Source of the DNA: Desarmillaria ectypa
Lineage: Eukaryota; Basidiomycota; Agaricomycetes; Agaricales; Physalacriaceae
NCBI GenBank assembly: GCA_030407005.1
Contig: JAUDYN010000007.1
Coordinates: 2,418,001-2,482,000 of the forward strand
Direction of reading: 5' to 3'
Length of the DNA stretch: 64,000 nt
In this document: positions 13,001 to 26,575 of the stretch, piece after piece
Numbering within the stretch: the first letter of the stretch is position 1
Layout: each line of letters starts with the position of its first letter
Position numbers and translations under genes: made by a program
Notes under the pieces: model-generated
Databases searched by the model: none
What the model saw: the letters and a program-made list of their open reading frames with translations, nothing else
Told to the model about the DNA's origin: nothing

Positions 13001-13905
13001 ACGCTCTTCTTCTGAATCTCCTTCAATCTTTGAGCAATACGCTCGGAAACGCTGGCTGTGCGCTGAGGTGGCGAGCGATGAGAATCTGTAGGCCGTATTC
13101 TGGGTGACGTGGTATAATTATCCGTGATTCCGTTAGAATTAGGAGCAAATTTCGCACTATATACAACTTAGAAAGCACGAAAAGCAGTGACCGTGAAGAA
13201 CTCACTCATCCTCAGCCTCGTCAGCCTTCCGAGTCTTCGACAGGTACTGGTGCTTCAGTTTGGCTACTTCTCCATGAGACTGTTCATATGCCTTCATCCA
13301 ATTATCGATAACACTGTGCCTGCGTTGCCTGAGCCTTTCCTAAAGACCAGATATAAGGAGACGAAAATTGTGACCAAGGAATGTAATACCTTGAAGCCTT
13401 GGGCCCACTCGTCAAAGGGGTCCACAACAAGGGTTTCAAGTTCCTTTGCAATCGACTTGTGCGCCTGCCCCTGCGCAGCAGACTCGCTCTGCAGCCCGCG
13501 GAATGTCATAAGGAGAGACGCCCCATCGTCAGCACCAAACCCTACGCCTAAAGTCCCCTGTTGGATTACTGGAATGGACAGTAATATTGCACTTACCTTG
13601 TGCGCCTGTGAGCATGGGGTTCATAAGAGCGATGGCCAGCTGGCTCTCTGCAATAATCCTGGACTATTACAGCAGATGAGCTCCTCAACCAGTCACCAAG
13701 CACATTGTACAAACCCTAATGAACGCGATGATCTCTTCATTTTCTGCGACCCCCTAGAGACAGACAGTGAGAATGCTGGCGCTGCATAGGCGGCATAAGA
13801 AGGCCCGACCTGGTCCAGCTTTTGGAAGAGGACTTCAAGACCTTTGCGATAGTCCTGGGACCAGAACGAATTGTTAAAACTCAATGGCAGAGAAAGGACT
13901 GCCAT
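10087..13905 (-). CDS. F-BAR/DEP/RhoGAP-like protein (Rgd2 type)
   Basis: Twelve exons, 5' to 3': 13810-13905, 13715-13753, 13597-13663, 13390-13568, 13206-13339, 12463-13156, 12103-12406, 11702-12043, 11304-11646, 11172-11245, 11068-11124, 10087-11018; 1086 residues. The N-terminal FCH/F-BAR begins MAVLSLPLSFNNSFWSQDY. A DEP domain (GEYQDCFTGEEFVAWL) is inserted before the second half of the F-BAR helices, then a RhoGAP-like domain, then a Pro-rich tail with several PPPPP runs that could bind SH3 domains. This is the Rgd2 layout, a membrane-curvature protein acting on Cdc42/Rho at growth sites. Two oddities: the block that normally carries the arginine finger reads TWIYEVPLP, with Glu where Arg is expected, so GAP activity may be absent; and the exon 3/4 junction stays in frame only with a 28-nt intron (13569-13596), while the more normal 39-nt alternative shifts the frame. 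Confidence 0.88.
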
Positions 13906-14143
13906 TTCATGGAAGGTCCTATATCAATATCCTCGTTGGTAGCCTTCGAGTTGCCAAATATTGTGATGGAAGTCGTGGTAGTCGTACAGGGTTTAGTATG
14001 CGGCGTGTAGACAGGATGGTGGACCGTGTGAATATTTCCTAAACGGGTGGATTCGGATTTCTCCGGCCAAAAAACTTGTTCATCGACCTTGGCGACGAGC
14101 TCAACGCGTGCGACGACGGCGAGAGCATTTCCAACGACGTGCA

Positions 14144-15366
14144 ATGGGACATGCTTCTAAACGACTAGTGACCAATGCCTCCAGGCTAGCCTCCGTCTCC
14201 ACCTCCCATCTCCCAAAATTCCCCCCAAAGGAGGCCCTCTTCCTTCGTGACCAGGAAATTCCCCAGCCTGAATTCGAACCCGAAATCTGGGCTTCCCTAC
14301 AGCCGCCACCACCCTCAGCGCTCTCAGCTTTTGCGAGCAGAATAGGTCTCTCCTCTGTACTATCGACGACAGAGTTGATACAACAAACATGCACCCATTC
14401 CTCCTTTGTCGCCTTCTACCAGCACTATTATCCTTCCGAACCGGCACCCATATCCAATGCCCAGCTTGCAACAATAGGAAACTCATTAATGGGTCTATTT
14501 GCAACGGAACATATAAATGCAACTTACCCGTATCTTCCTACACGCGTTTTGAAGGCTGCCATAACTGCTCATGTCGGTTCCATGACTTGTGCTAGCGTCG
14601 CCAATGAGATGGGTGCTGCGCCTCTTCTGAGATGGCGTAGAACGGTATGTTGTCTCATTTTTTTACAACTATTACCACTTAGACTCTCGTTAGCCAAACA
14701 CACCTAACCGACCCGGCGTCCTGCACCCTGACGCTCTGTCATCGATACCTAGAGCGATAACTGCCTTGATATATCAAAAACGATCACTCCTATCCGCCCG
14801 GAAATTTGTTCAATCGTACTTTCTCACCCGCGAAATAGACCTCCGTAACATGATTAAATTCCGGGACCCAAAGGCGGCTTTGCTGGAGATGGTAGCAAAA
14901 TTTGGAGCGGAACGACCAAAATCAAGGCTAGCAATAGTCGTTTTCATGTTCTTGTGCCTTCAAGCTCAATGACCCTGTTCATGCAGACTACTTCGTGAAA
15001 CCGGTCGCTTTTCTAGAGCACCCGTCTTCGTTGTGGGCGTATTTTCTGGAGAAGATCAGTTGGGAGAAGGATTTGGTAGCTCCCTTAAGATGGCTGAGTA
15101 CCGGGTGCGTATCCTCTTCTTGCAAAATCGATACAGCCTGACCCTTTTGGCAGGCCGCTGAAGATGCTCTACTTCGAGTATACCTAACACGGACTCCGTC
15201 ACATCTAGTGCAGCTACCGACATCCACATTTTCCCAGAGTCTGGGTGACGTGTTTCAAGCGGCACCAGAGGGTGAGTATATACCGCCAGGTCTGGTTGCG
15301 TCTGAGATCGTGTACGAGAGCTCGGGGAAGAGCGGAGCTGCGCCAGGCATAACATCGCAAAGTTGA
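14144..15366 (+). CDS. MRPL3: Mitochondrial large-subunit ribosomal protein mL44 (MRPL3)
   Basis: Exons 14144-14644, 14694-14926, 14987-15104 and 15154-15366 give 354 residues. mL44 carries a catalytically inactive RNase III-like domain ([24 protein letters not shown]) followed by a double-stranded RNA-binding domain ([20 protein letters not shown]) and sits in the mitochondrial large ribosomal subunit. The basic, Ser/Arg-rich N-terminus fits a mitochondrial presequence. The true ATG is at 14144. The second intron (14927-14986) must use a GC donor (AG|GCTAGC) to give the family sequence [12 protein letters not shown]. Divergent from the Rgd2-type gene, 238 bp between starts. Confidence 0.9.
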
Positions 15367-15505
15367 ATATATCTATCTTTTTCGGATTTCGTCCGGGAAT
15401 TGAGGTCAAATCATTCTGCAAATTGCACACAAGTATCACAGGTATTTGTATCCAATCATTCAAATCGTGATCCATTACTTGAGTCGTCACCAAATCACAC
15501 AATCA

Positions 15506-17977
<2,472 letters not shown>

Positions 17978-18012
17978 GCCACGAGCCTGGCGACGGCAAT
18001 GGTGAGGAGTTT

Positions 18013-18043
<31 letters not shown>

Positions 18044-18593
18044 CGCCTTTCAATGAATCCGCTCGTACAGCCCGACGGCTCACAACGCTACCCGACGGCG
18101 ACTGTTGGTCAGCTTTGTGGTCCGTCATCCTCAACAGCGCACTTCCCGTCTCCTGAATGAATTTGACAAAGACAAACAACACGATCTGCAAGAGCGTGGC
18201 CGCCACTGGGAGTCACTGAACCACGTCCTTGTCGTGGTGGCACGCCCTCGCCCAGTGTGCTGCGTGAAACGATGTTTGAAGAGTCGTCTGTGCTACCGTA
18301 CCGTGGATCAATAGAATGCGTAGAGTAGGGAGCAAGAAAAACAAGGTTGAGGTAGAAAAAGTGAGAGTCAGAGGCAGAGGGTCTTGCTGTACAGATTCTA
18401 ATTTAGGTGCCGGCTGATTGGCGCATCATATATAAACGGATCTCGGCGTCAACAAAATCTCTTCAGCTTCCATAATTCAATAATTAAGATACAATAAGTT
18501 CAGTCCTGTCCTACAAATATAACTATAGCTATGGGCGTACATGGCTAGCAATAACTTTACATCAGGCAGCCTGGAACTACCAACAGATTCCAG
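17978..18593. other. MPK1 upstream region with a (TTG)10 microsatellite
   Basis: Lies between the MPK1 start codon and the 3' end of symplekin. It holds about ten TTG units at 18013-18042, which is a CAA repeat on the MPK1 sense strand and probably lies in its promoter or 5' leader. Some positions translate as poly-Asn or poly-Leu on either strand, but no gene is supported. Confidence 0.5.
18013..18042. repeat. (TTG)10 / (CAA)10 microsatellite
   Basis: Ten perfect trinucleotide units about 36 bp upstream of the MPK1 start codon, seen directly in the sequence. Position and purity make it a candidate length-polymorphic site in the kinase leader. Confidence 0.9.
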
Positions 18594-21500
18594 TCAGGAC
18601 AGATTTGGAGAATTGGTGTTCTCCTCCGCTTCTCCAAAAATATCCAGAAAGCCTGATACTCGCGTTTTGTTCGTCGCCTTCTTCATCACATAATCACGAA
18701 GACCAGACTTCAACGTTGGTTGCTTGTCGACGAGTTCCCGTAGCTGATCTTTCGGCAACTGCAGCAGCGCACCGAAACTCGCCGGCGCTATGGCTTTCGC
18801 GCACCGAATGAACCCTTCCCACAGTGGAGGATTCGTCCAAATTTTCTTGGTGATTAGTCGGGACAGAAGTGTTGTCGAGACAAAGCCCACGAGTGATTTG
18901 TACGTAGTAACGGCCTGGATCACCTGTTATAAATTGTGCCTTCAGACCCGGTTCTCTTGGTAACATGACGGGAAAGAATATCTCACTGTTCGAAGGTAAA
19001 GCACTGGTAGCACGGGTTCATCCATGATCTGCTGCATCACCACGGCAAGAATTTCAGACCGGAACACGTCGGTCATCGAGAAGCAGATACCGATAGCTGA
19101 TGAAACTATTAACAAAGTGACTATAACATATATGTCGATCTTACCTTCGATCGCGCTCTTCAGTCCTATCTCCTTTTCTGCCTCATGCAGTAAAACCATG
19201 AGCTCGGCAGGCGTAAGCAATTCACTCTGTCTGACTCGAGGAAGATTTGATGTGACGCTCCCAAATGTTTGCGGTGGCGTCGTTACGACAGAGCTGAAAA
19301 CTGAGCGGACCAGATTCTTGGGTTCAGGCTCTCCATTCAGTATTGAAACAATTCGTGGTAGGTGCCGAATGATATCAGGCTAGGGTTATAATATCGATCA
19401 GCGACCGACGGAAATAGTATAAGAGGAAAACTTTACCTTGTCCATCTCTGCGATGATGGGAATAAGGAACCTGGCATCAAGATCTCGTTCATTGATCAGG
19501 GCTTTGACTAGCGCCACCAATTGCGCGCCAGGACGGCCGTTTTCAGTGAAAATGGTAAGGACGCGAAGTGCAAGGGTCTCAGCCCCTGGTGGACAATTCC
19601 GCATCAGAGTAAGGAGTTTACCGTGATTCGATCCCAATGAACGAATCAGGGCTGTAATGAGTTCTTGAACTGCTTCTTGCACTGTCACATCCATCTGTCC
19701 ATACGCGGCAAAGATCCTTCATGTGCATCAGTACTGGATAGGGAACTGAATGAATGGAACGCACTCTTCCAGAAATTCAGGAACCTTGACGGACAACGCG
19801 AACAATAATTCCACGTGCTGCAAAACATGGCTCTTCTGTGCAGGCAATTCGATGCGCTCCGGAAGATACGGAGTCTGAACCAAATCCTCGGGAGGTAGCT
19901 GCCCGTCTTCCATGTTTTCATCATCCTCGCGTCCCTTTGTTTCCGCCCTTGTACTTCCGTCAACCTGCATCTCTGAAGAGTCGCTATCCGCAGATATCTT
20001 CTTTGGCTCTTTCGAAACTTCTCTTGGAGAGATCTGGAGCTTTCGAAGCATTTGCAGCGCAAAATCCCGAACCATGGCATCCATCGGCTGACTGTTGGGT
20101 ACCCATAGCTTAACCGTATTGATGGCAGCTCCTCGAATCTTCTTCTCCGGATGAGTCGTCAGGTCCAGGAGGACATTAAGTGCATCCGAACGCATGGCAG
20201 GTCGCTGGATAACAAATCCTCGCAAAGTTGTAAAACCTACTTGCATCCTGTCTGGACTGTTGAGCGGTCAGCAACATATGTCTTCTCCGAACATTCCTCC
20301 ACGAACCTGTCAGGATCAACACATAGATCCCGAAGTAAAACAAGAATATCGGGGGGTATAGAAGGGAGATCTAAAAGAAAGCGTGAAAACGTCCGATCTT
20401 TTCCGTCCAAGACGGTTTGATAAGATGCTACTATCTGGTTTAACCAGGTCTCGTAGTTTAATCGCTGAGAATATTCCTGAGTTCAGGTGCTGTCTTCGCA
20501 GGGAAAGGTACCTACCCAGGTGGGGTCGTACGCAGACCTTATTCGATCATTATACCACTCTTCATTCATCCACGTCGTAGCAAGCCGTATCCTGAGTAAA
20601 AAGTCAGTTTACACCAATGTACCAGTCAGGGAACGTACCGCGACGGGAAGTCGGACATGATATAATCGCAGAGAGCTTGCCTCATCTGGTCCTGTCGTTC
20701 ATAATAGGCATCCATGGAATCTTCGTTCTCGGACTCGTTCTCCTTCATTTTCTCATCGCCGTCTTCGTCCACTTCCACGGGTGGTTTTGCGACTCTTGTG
20801 ATCATTCTCACCAGTAGCAGCATGGTCATATCCGTCGCACCCCTTGCACTAGCGATCTGTGAATCAGGGGAGACACCCGCATCCACGAAGCTTGCGCGTA
20901 TTTCTTCCGCTCCTGTCCATATACGTTGTATTGAATCGGTGACTATTGACGTACGTTCTGAGTCACCGAGTTCTCTCGGAGGAGGAAGTTTGAAATTAAG
21001 GAGTGTGAGGTTTGTCGTTATGGAGGCGGGAAGGTTGGTGGAAGCATCAGCAATGGAAAGAGGTCCTGATAGCTGAAGTAAAACGTCAAGAATGTTGCCA
21101 GCAATGAAAGGAGAATATACACCTCTTCGTTGAGTCTATCAGGCTCATACTCTATCTCGTCTTGGTCAATGTCCATCTGCAGTGGATCTACGGGCTCCTC
21201 ATCTTTCACTCTTGCGACAGGCGGAGGCTTTTGTAATTCGGGCAGAGGCTGGGAAGGTGGATTGCGGCGCCCTTCTTCTGGTCTATTGCTTTGCGACACA
21301 TTAGATGGGGGAATAGGGCGTGATGCGGAAGGTTCGGGTGCTTGAGGTCCTGGTAGACCCCTCCGTTGACGGTACGCATGCACGAGACCAATTAAAGTTG
21401 GCTCGGTAAAAGCTTCGATGTTAGCAACAATGAGGTCAGTGATAAGGGTGGCGGGAAGGGTAGTGAAATCGAACGAAGAAAGGATATTTGTCGACGACGA

Positions 21501-22719
21501 AGAAGGGCCGGGTTCAGAATCGAGTTTGACGCGTTTAGGATCCGTAGGACCTTCGCCATCGGGCAGTGGTCTTTTTTTGGTGTCAATGCCAGACGCTTGG
21601 GCAACTTTCCGCTTCTTCTCCTCAATGGCGGCTCTTTCCATTCGAACGGCTTGTTGAGAAATAATTTCGTTGATTTGAGCCCCATATTGCGCGTTGCTCG
21701 GGTTGCGGGATATATGAATGAGAAGGATACGAATTACCTTCTCGACGCTTTTGACGCTCGAAGCAGAGAGTCCGCCAAGGGCGACCGGCGACCATTGCTT
21801 GAGTGTGCCAATGACCACAGGTGTCATGGCTGGCCGCAGCTTGGTTAAGGATGCCCAACTGTTCAGTACCGCTGAGAGTATATCAATGTTCTGGCTTGAG
21901 AACAGAATGGTGATAACATTCTCCAAAAGTTTCTGGCCCTCGCTTTCCAGTTTGGCAACAGAGATGAACGGGTGGTCGGGAGGACAGAAGGAAATGTTTG
22001 GATCATTCTTGTTTTGTAGCTGAACAAAGTAGCTATCATCAGACTCGAATACACAGATACGACCATCATACGCACACGAGGATCAGAAATACCGCGCGAC
22101 TGCACCAGAATAACCCTCTGCATGAATTTGACTGCTGACACCTTTACACCATTGTTGGCTTGGGGGTTCCAAACGAACTCGAGAATACGTGTTTTACAGG
22201 TCGACAATGTATCCCATGCCGCAGGATTCGACCGGTTTGAACATCTATGAACAAAAGATAAACCGCCAGTGGAATTCTGGGGCAAGACGCGTACAAGAAA
22301 CGAAACAACAGCGGGTACACTGTCGTCAGACACTGGATGACAACCTTGACAATTGAGGGTGTTCGGTCGTTGAGTAATTGAGACAATGTATCCAATGCCT
22401 GCGATGCCACTAAGGAAATGGATATTAAAACGAAAATTTATTCAATACGACCTCACTAACGCTGTGTTTTCTGGTCAAGAGGTAATGTAGACCGACAAAT
22501 TGCAAACTGTAGAAGGTCGAGAACCCATCTCTTCAACAGAGAATCACCGGTATTTGCGACAATCCCGATGAGAGTTCCTACAAGGATTCGGATGGGGGCT
22601 GGATGGGCTTCCAAGGATTCACGGAGGGCAGCCAAGAGATCTGCCTGTTCCTTTGAGTTTGCAGGCACGGACAATGCCGCCTGAAGGGTCTGCAGGGGGT
22701 CCACTGGGGTTCCCGACAT
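18594..22719 (-). CDS. PTA1: Symplekin/Pta1, scaffold of mRNA 3'-end processing
   Basis: Twelve exons, 5' to 3': 22461-22719, 22295-22409, 22076-22244, 21123-22019, 20639-21072, 20516-20591, 20307-20476, 19765-20247, 19437-19716, 19145-19379, 18987-19096, 18594-18923; 1185 residues, all phases close. The N-terminal half is HEAT-like (SQALDTLSQLLNDRTPSIVK; NPQANNGVKVSAVKFMQRVI) as in the symplekin/Pta1 N-terminal domain that binds Ssu72 and Ysh1. An acidic, Ser/Pro-rich linker with a basic KKRK patch follows, then the C-terminal symplekin domain (QQIMDEPVLPVLYLRTVIQA; GFVSTTLLSRLITKKIW). It works in the cleavage and polyadenylation factor in the nucleus. Its start lies 106 bp from the VMA10 start on the other strand. 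Confidence 0.93.
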
Positions 22720-22825
22720 CGTTCACGACGTCCTCCACGCCCGCGATGGTGATGAATTCAAGGCCTCGGCGTGACTGTGACACCTGTAACTCCCCACCGG
22801 CCCCTCCCCACTTAACCACCACGAA

Positions 22826-23329
22826 ATGGTAATTGCCAGCATTATTCTGCTCCATCCATTGCTTATTATTTCTCTTTAGGCAGCACAACAATCCCAAGGA
22901 ATCCAGACCCTTCTTGAGGCAGAGAAAGAGGCCGCCAAAATTGTACAGCAAGCCCGTCAATGTGCGCCGTCACTCCTGCCGATCCCAGTCCACGCTTACA
23001 TCCCGTAGACCGTGTACAGAAACTCAAGGATGCTCGCTCTGAAGCATCAAAGGAAATAGAGGCGTACAAGAAATCTAAGGAAGAAGAGTTCAAGGCATTT
23101 GAAGCATCGGTCCGTGTACCATCTCCGCATTTCAGACCACTCCTAACATAGTATACAGCATGCAGGGTCAACATCCAGCGCCCAGGCTTCAATAGACAAG
23201 GAGACAGACCTAAAGCTCCAAGCTATCACGGATTCATTCAACTCGAACAAGGACCAGGTCGTGAAAAAGCTGTTAGATAGAGTGGTCCTCGTCAAGCCTG
23301 AATTGCACCGCAATTTGAAGAAGATATAG
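22826..23329 (+). CDS. VMA10: Vacuolar H+-ATPase subunit G
   Basis: Exons 22826-22828, 22880-22961, 23009-23109 and 23159-23329 give 118 residues, the normal size. Subunit G forms the peripheral stalk heterodimers with subunit E in the V1 sector. The family signature is complete: AAQQSQGIQTLLEAEKEAA followed by QYRVQKLKDARSEASKEIEA, all helical and charged. The first coding exon is only the ATG; the intron begins directly after it (ATG|GTAATT). All three introns are 47-51 nt. Confidence 0.94.
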
Positions 23330-23659
23330 GCGACGCTATACCTCACCTGGCATTTTCATTGTACGCACATACCATGGACTTATTTGCTCCAAAGCTATAA
23401 TATTATTGATGATGAAATCGGCAATGGTATCCCTGAGGGAACACCAGATTCTGAGAAACATTTTTCTTATTTAACTTTGTAAGAACTATGAGTGGAGTAC
23501 TAAATAGAAGAATTGCCCAGTCAACTTCACAGAGCCCTCTATCAACAATCAGTAGACTTTGTGCTGTCTCAGGATAGATAAGACGGCCATGATCCCGTGT
23601 GATATTCCTTGCTTGGTACTCTACAATGATCGCAGTCGCGTTCTTTTCCTCTTCCCTCC

Positions 23660-26370
23660 ATGTATGGTCGTCCGCGCAAGCAGCGCAGTACTCGTCGAAA
23701 GGGAGTCTTCGACCCGTCAGACAACAAAACTGTAACATATACACGCGTTGGCGTGTGGGACCTTTACCAAGAAAAGCCTGAAGTGCTCACTCAGATACCA
23801 TGGTCGTCGCGGTTGGAGCCCTATGTCGAGATGCTGGGCAACATGCCGTATTTCTGGCGGATGTTGAGGGATATTGGGAGCATTCGGTCCTGCTGGATTC
23901 TCCTTGGACTCAATCTCCTTGTACATATCTTGGGTGCTTTGATACCTGCAGTAGCTCTCTGGTGCGTCCCAATTCTCGTAAAGACACGTAGGTGTTCTGA
24001 TGCGACCTTCGCAGGTACTCTGGGCAATTGTTGAACATTGTAAGTTAGTTCGTCCTTTGTTCATCACTCGTAACAAGTTTCGCTCTTCCCTAGGTCCAAA
24101 TCGCCATCGATGAACGAACCGTAGACAAAACGCTTCTCTTTCACGTCGCGGCTGGGCGGGTTGCATGTTCTCTGTTCTCTCGGCTGATTTCGCGTGCTAA
24201 ACAGTACATTCATCCAACCCTGAACTCGCAAATCAAACAATACTACTCCATTCATATGTTCCACGCAGTCGCACGGCTTGACCTTCCAACGTTTGACGAT
24301 CCAGCCGTGCAGAAGCAGCTCGAACAGACATCCGCAGTCGATTCAGGCTCTACAGTCGCTTGGGGCACAGTCAATGCCATCGTCAACATCTTCAGTACCG
24401 CAGTACAGCTTGTGTCCCAGCTCGTAGTTCTAATTCGAGTCGTACATGACCAACCAGATGGACCTCTCATCGCCATCCTTAGTTTCGGACAAGCGCTGTT
24501 TCAAAACGAAGGACGGCACGCACGACATATAAACGCCAGCGGTGAGTACTTTCATTAGCAATGCTTCGCTCGCAATACCAACTGGATGTTTCTCAGTATG
24601 GGCTGCGACGACCAAAGACGAGGACTACATTAGATCAGAGGGACTCAAGCGTCTGATTATCAACCCGACACATCGTAAAGAGATTGTTGCCGGTGGGATG
24701 TGGGAATATCTTCTTCGTGGTAAGGTGCTCCTTATTTATAGGATACTTCATCCTTTCATCTACATCCAGAATACACCACCAGTGTATGGCGAGTAGGAGA
24801 TGCCGGGGGCGACTTTTGGCCCCTTTATTCGTCGCAGACAGCGCGGGACAGCTATCTGTCGTTTCTTCAAGACCCTTTGCGTGAGTTGCCTCAGGTATGG
24901 ATACCATTCGCGTCATATGACTCTGGTGCGCTCAATATTCATGTTCTAGATCGCATTCACTCTCCGTGCCGTGCAACAGCCTGCCTCCATACCGCTGTCT
25001 CTTGCCTCATTGAATTTGATCTCATCATCAGCAACATCTTTTACCTTTACACTGTACAGTCTGTTCCGTGGGTCTTCCTCAGTGGCAGAGCGCATAGCGA
25101 GCATCCGCCAATTATACGAGGTTGGCAAGATGGAGAATCGTGTTGCAGATGGAGCGATCCCATATCCTGAGAATCCCCAGACCCTCAGCTCCGGAATCTC
25201 TGTCGAATTCAGGTATTCAATGTTTGCTCCACGCTAATCTAACTTGGTATATCTTATGCATTCACAGAAACGTGTCTTTCAGATACTCGGGGTCAGAAAC
25301 TTACGCACTCCATAAGGTATCATTCACAATTCGACAAGGCCAGCTATGCGTGGGTGGTGTTTTCCAAGGTTCCAACTACGATGCTGATGCCGATGAAGGT
25401 CATTGTGGGCAAAAATGGTTCTGGAAAGAGCACAATCTTGAAATTGATTGCTCGTTTATACGATCCTCTGGAAGGCGTCATTCTCATAGACGGCCTTGAT
25501 ATCAGAACATTGAAACTGGCTGATCTAAGACGAGCTACCTCCGTCCTTTTCCAGGATTATACCCATTTTCCACTATCGGTATCAACACCTCTTTTCACAT
25601 GTTTTCAAATCTAACTTATCTTCAGATCAAAGATAACATAGGATTTGGCGATCCCGAAAACCACACCAACGAAGACAGGATACGAAGAGCTGCAGAACTT
25701 GGTGGCTCAGAGGTGTTTATAAACAAACTGCCAGAGGGTTTTGATACTTATCTGGAGCGGCCTGTACGTGACATGTATTCCGTTTTGCCCGAAGGCACAG
25801 ACACACTCTTCGGGAGACCGGTGAATTTTGGCAAACTTAGACGCATGGCCGGGATGAGTACCACAAATTCAATGACCCTGTCAGGTGGTCAGATGCAGAG
25901 AATAGCATTGCGAGTGGCTTTGTTTTTGTTTTGTCTTCGTCTAATATCCCATGCGCAGGTCTCGCACGTTCATGCGATCGCTCGTATCTGAACAAGGCGT
26001 GGGTCTGCTACTTTTCGACGAGCCATCCGCCAGTTTAGATCCCACAGCCGAACATGGTATGTTTCCTTTTCCTTTTCGATACGAGACTGACAGTAATTTG
26101 TAATAACAGATTTGTTTGAACGACTACGTCAATTGCGGGGAAACAAGACCATGATCTTCTCTTCTCACAGATTCGGAAACCTAACACGACATGCTGATCT
26201 GATCTTGTAGGTGCATTCATATGCAATACTCACCATCTCTGATGCCTTCGGTCTCTAGATATATGGATGGCTCTGCCATCATAGAGGAAGGCACTCACGT
26301 TGATCTTATTCGTAGGGACTGTGAATATGCTCGGATATGGAAACTACAAGCTGAAGCATTCTTGTCTTGA
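23660..26370 (+). CDS. ABC half-transporter (membrane domain plus one nucleotide-binding domain)
   Basis: Twelve exons: 23660-23961, 24015-24039, 24094-24541, 24597-24719, 24770-24894, 24950-25212, 25268-25349, 25399-25578, 25626-25909, 25959-26056, 26110-26206, 26259-26370; 712 residues. The N-terminal half has hydrophobic segments ([40 protein letters not shown]). The NBD has Walker A ([10 protein letters not shown]), Q-loop ([11 protein letters not shown]), signature ([11 protein letters not shown]), Walker B ([13 protein letters not shown]) and H-loop (FSSHRFGN). It resembles a basidiomycete group of putative multidrug/lipid-type exporters; the substrate is unknown. The signature exon joins only through a GC-AG intron (25910-25958, TT|GCGAGT), which restores [11 protein letters not shown]. 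An ATP-dependent exporter of a single-NBD type is well supported, its cargo is not. Confidence 0.88.
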
Positions 26371-26575
26371 TTTTGGACTATTACCTGCTAGGAGACTAAC
26401 TACACCCATCCATGTCTATACCGCCTCTTGTATCATGAGTTTTTGAAATTCAAATCTAACACGGCTGCCACCCCAGTGCCGGCTACAATGCCGCTGTATG
26501 TCGCTATCTATCGGCATTTACGATGATAGGAGCCTATAAGTTTCGGTAATCGCTTCCTCCCCATTGACTATCATC

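Noticed and set aside
20714..21076. Plus-strand Ser-rich frame
   Set aside because: Antisense of the acidic linker of symplekin.
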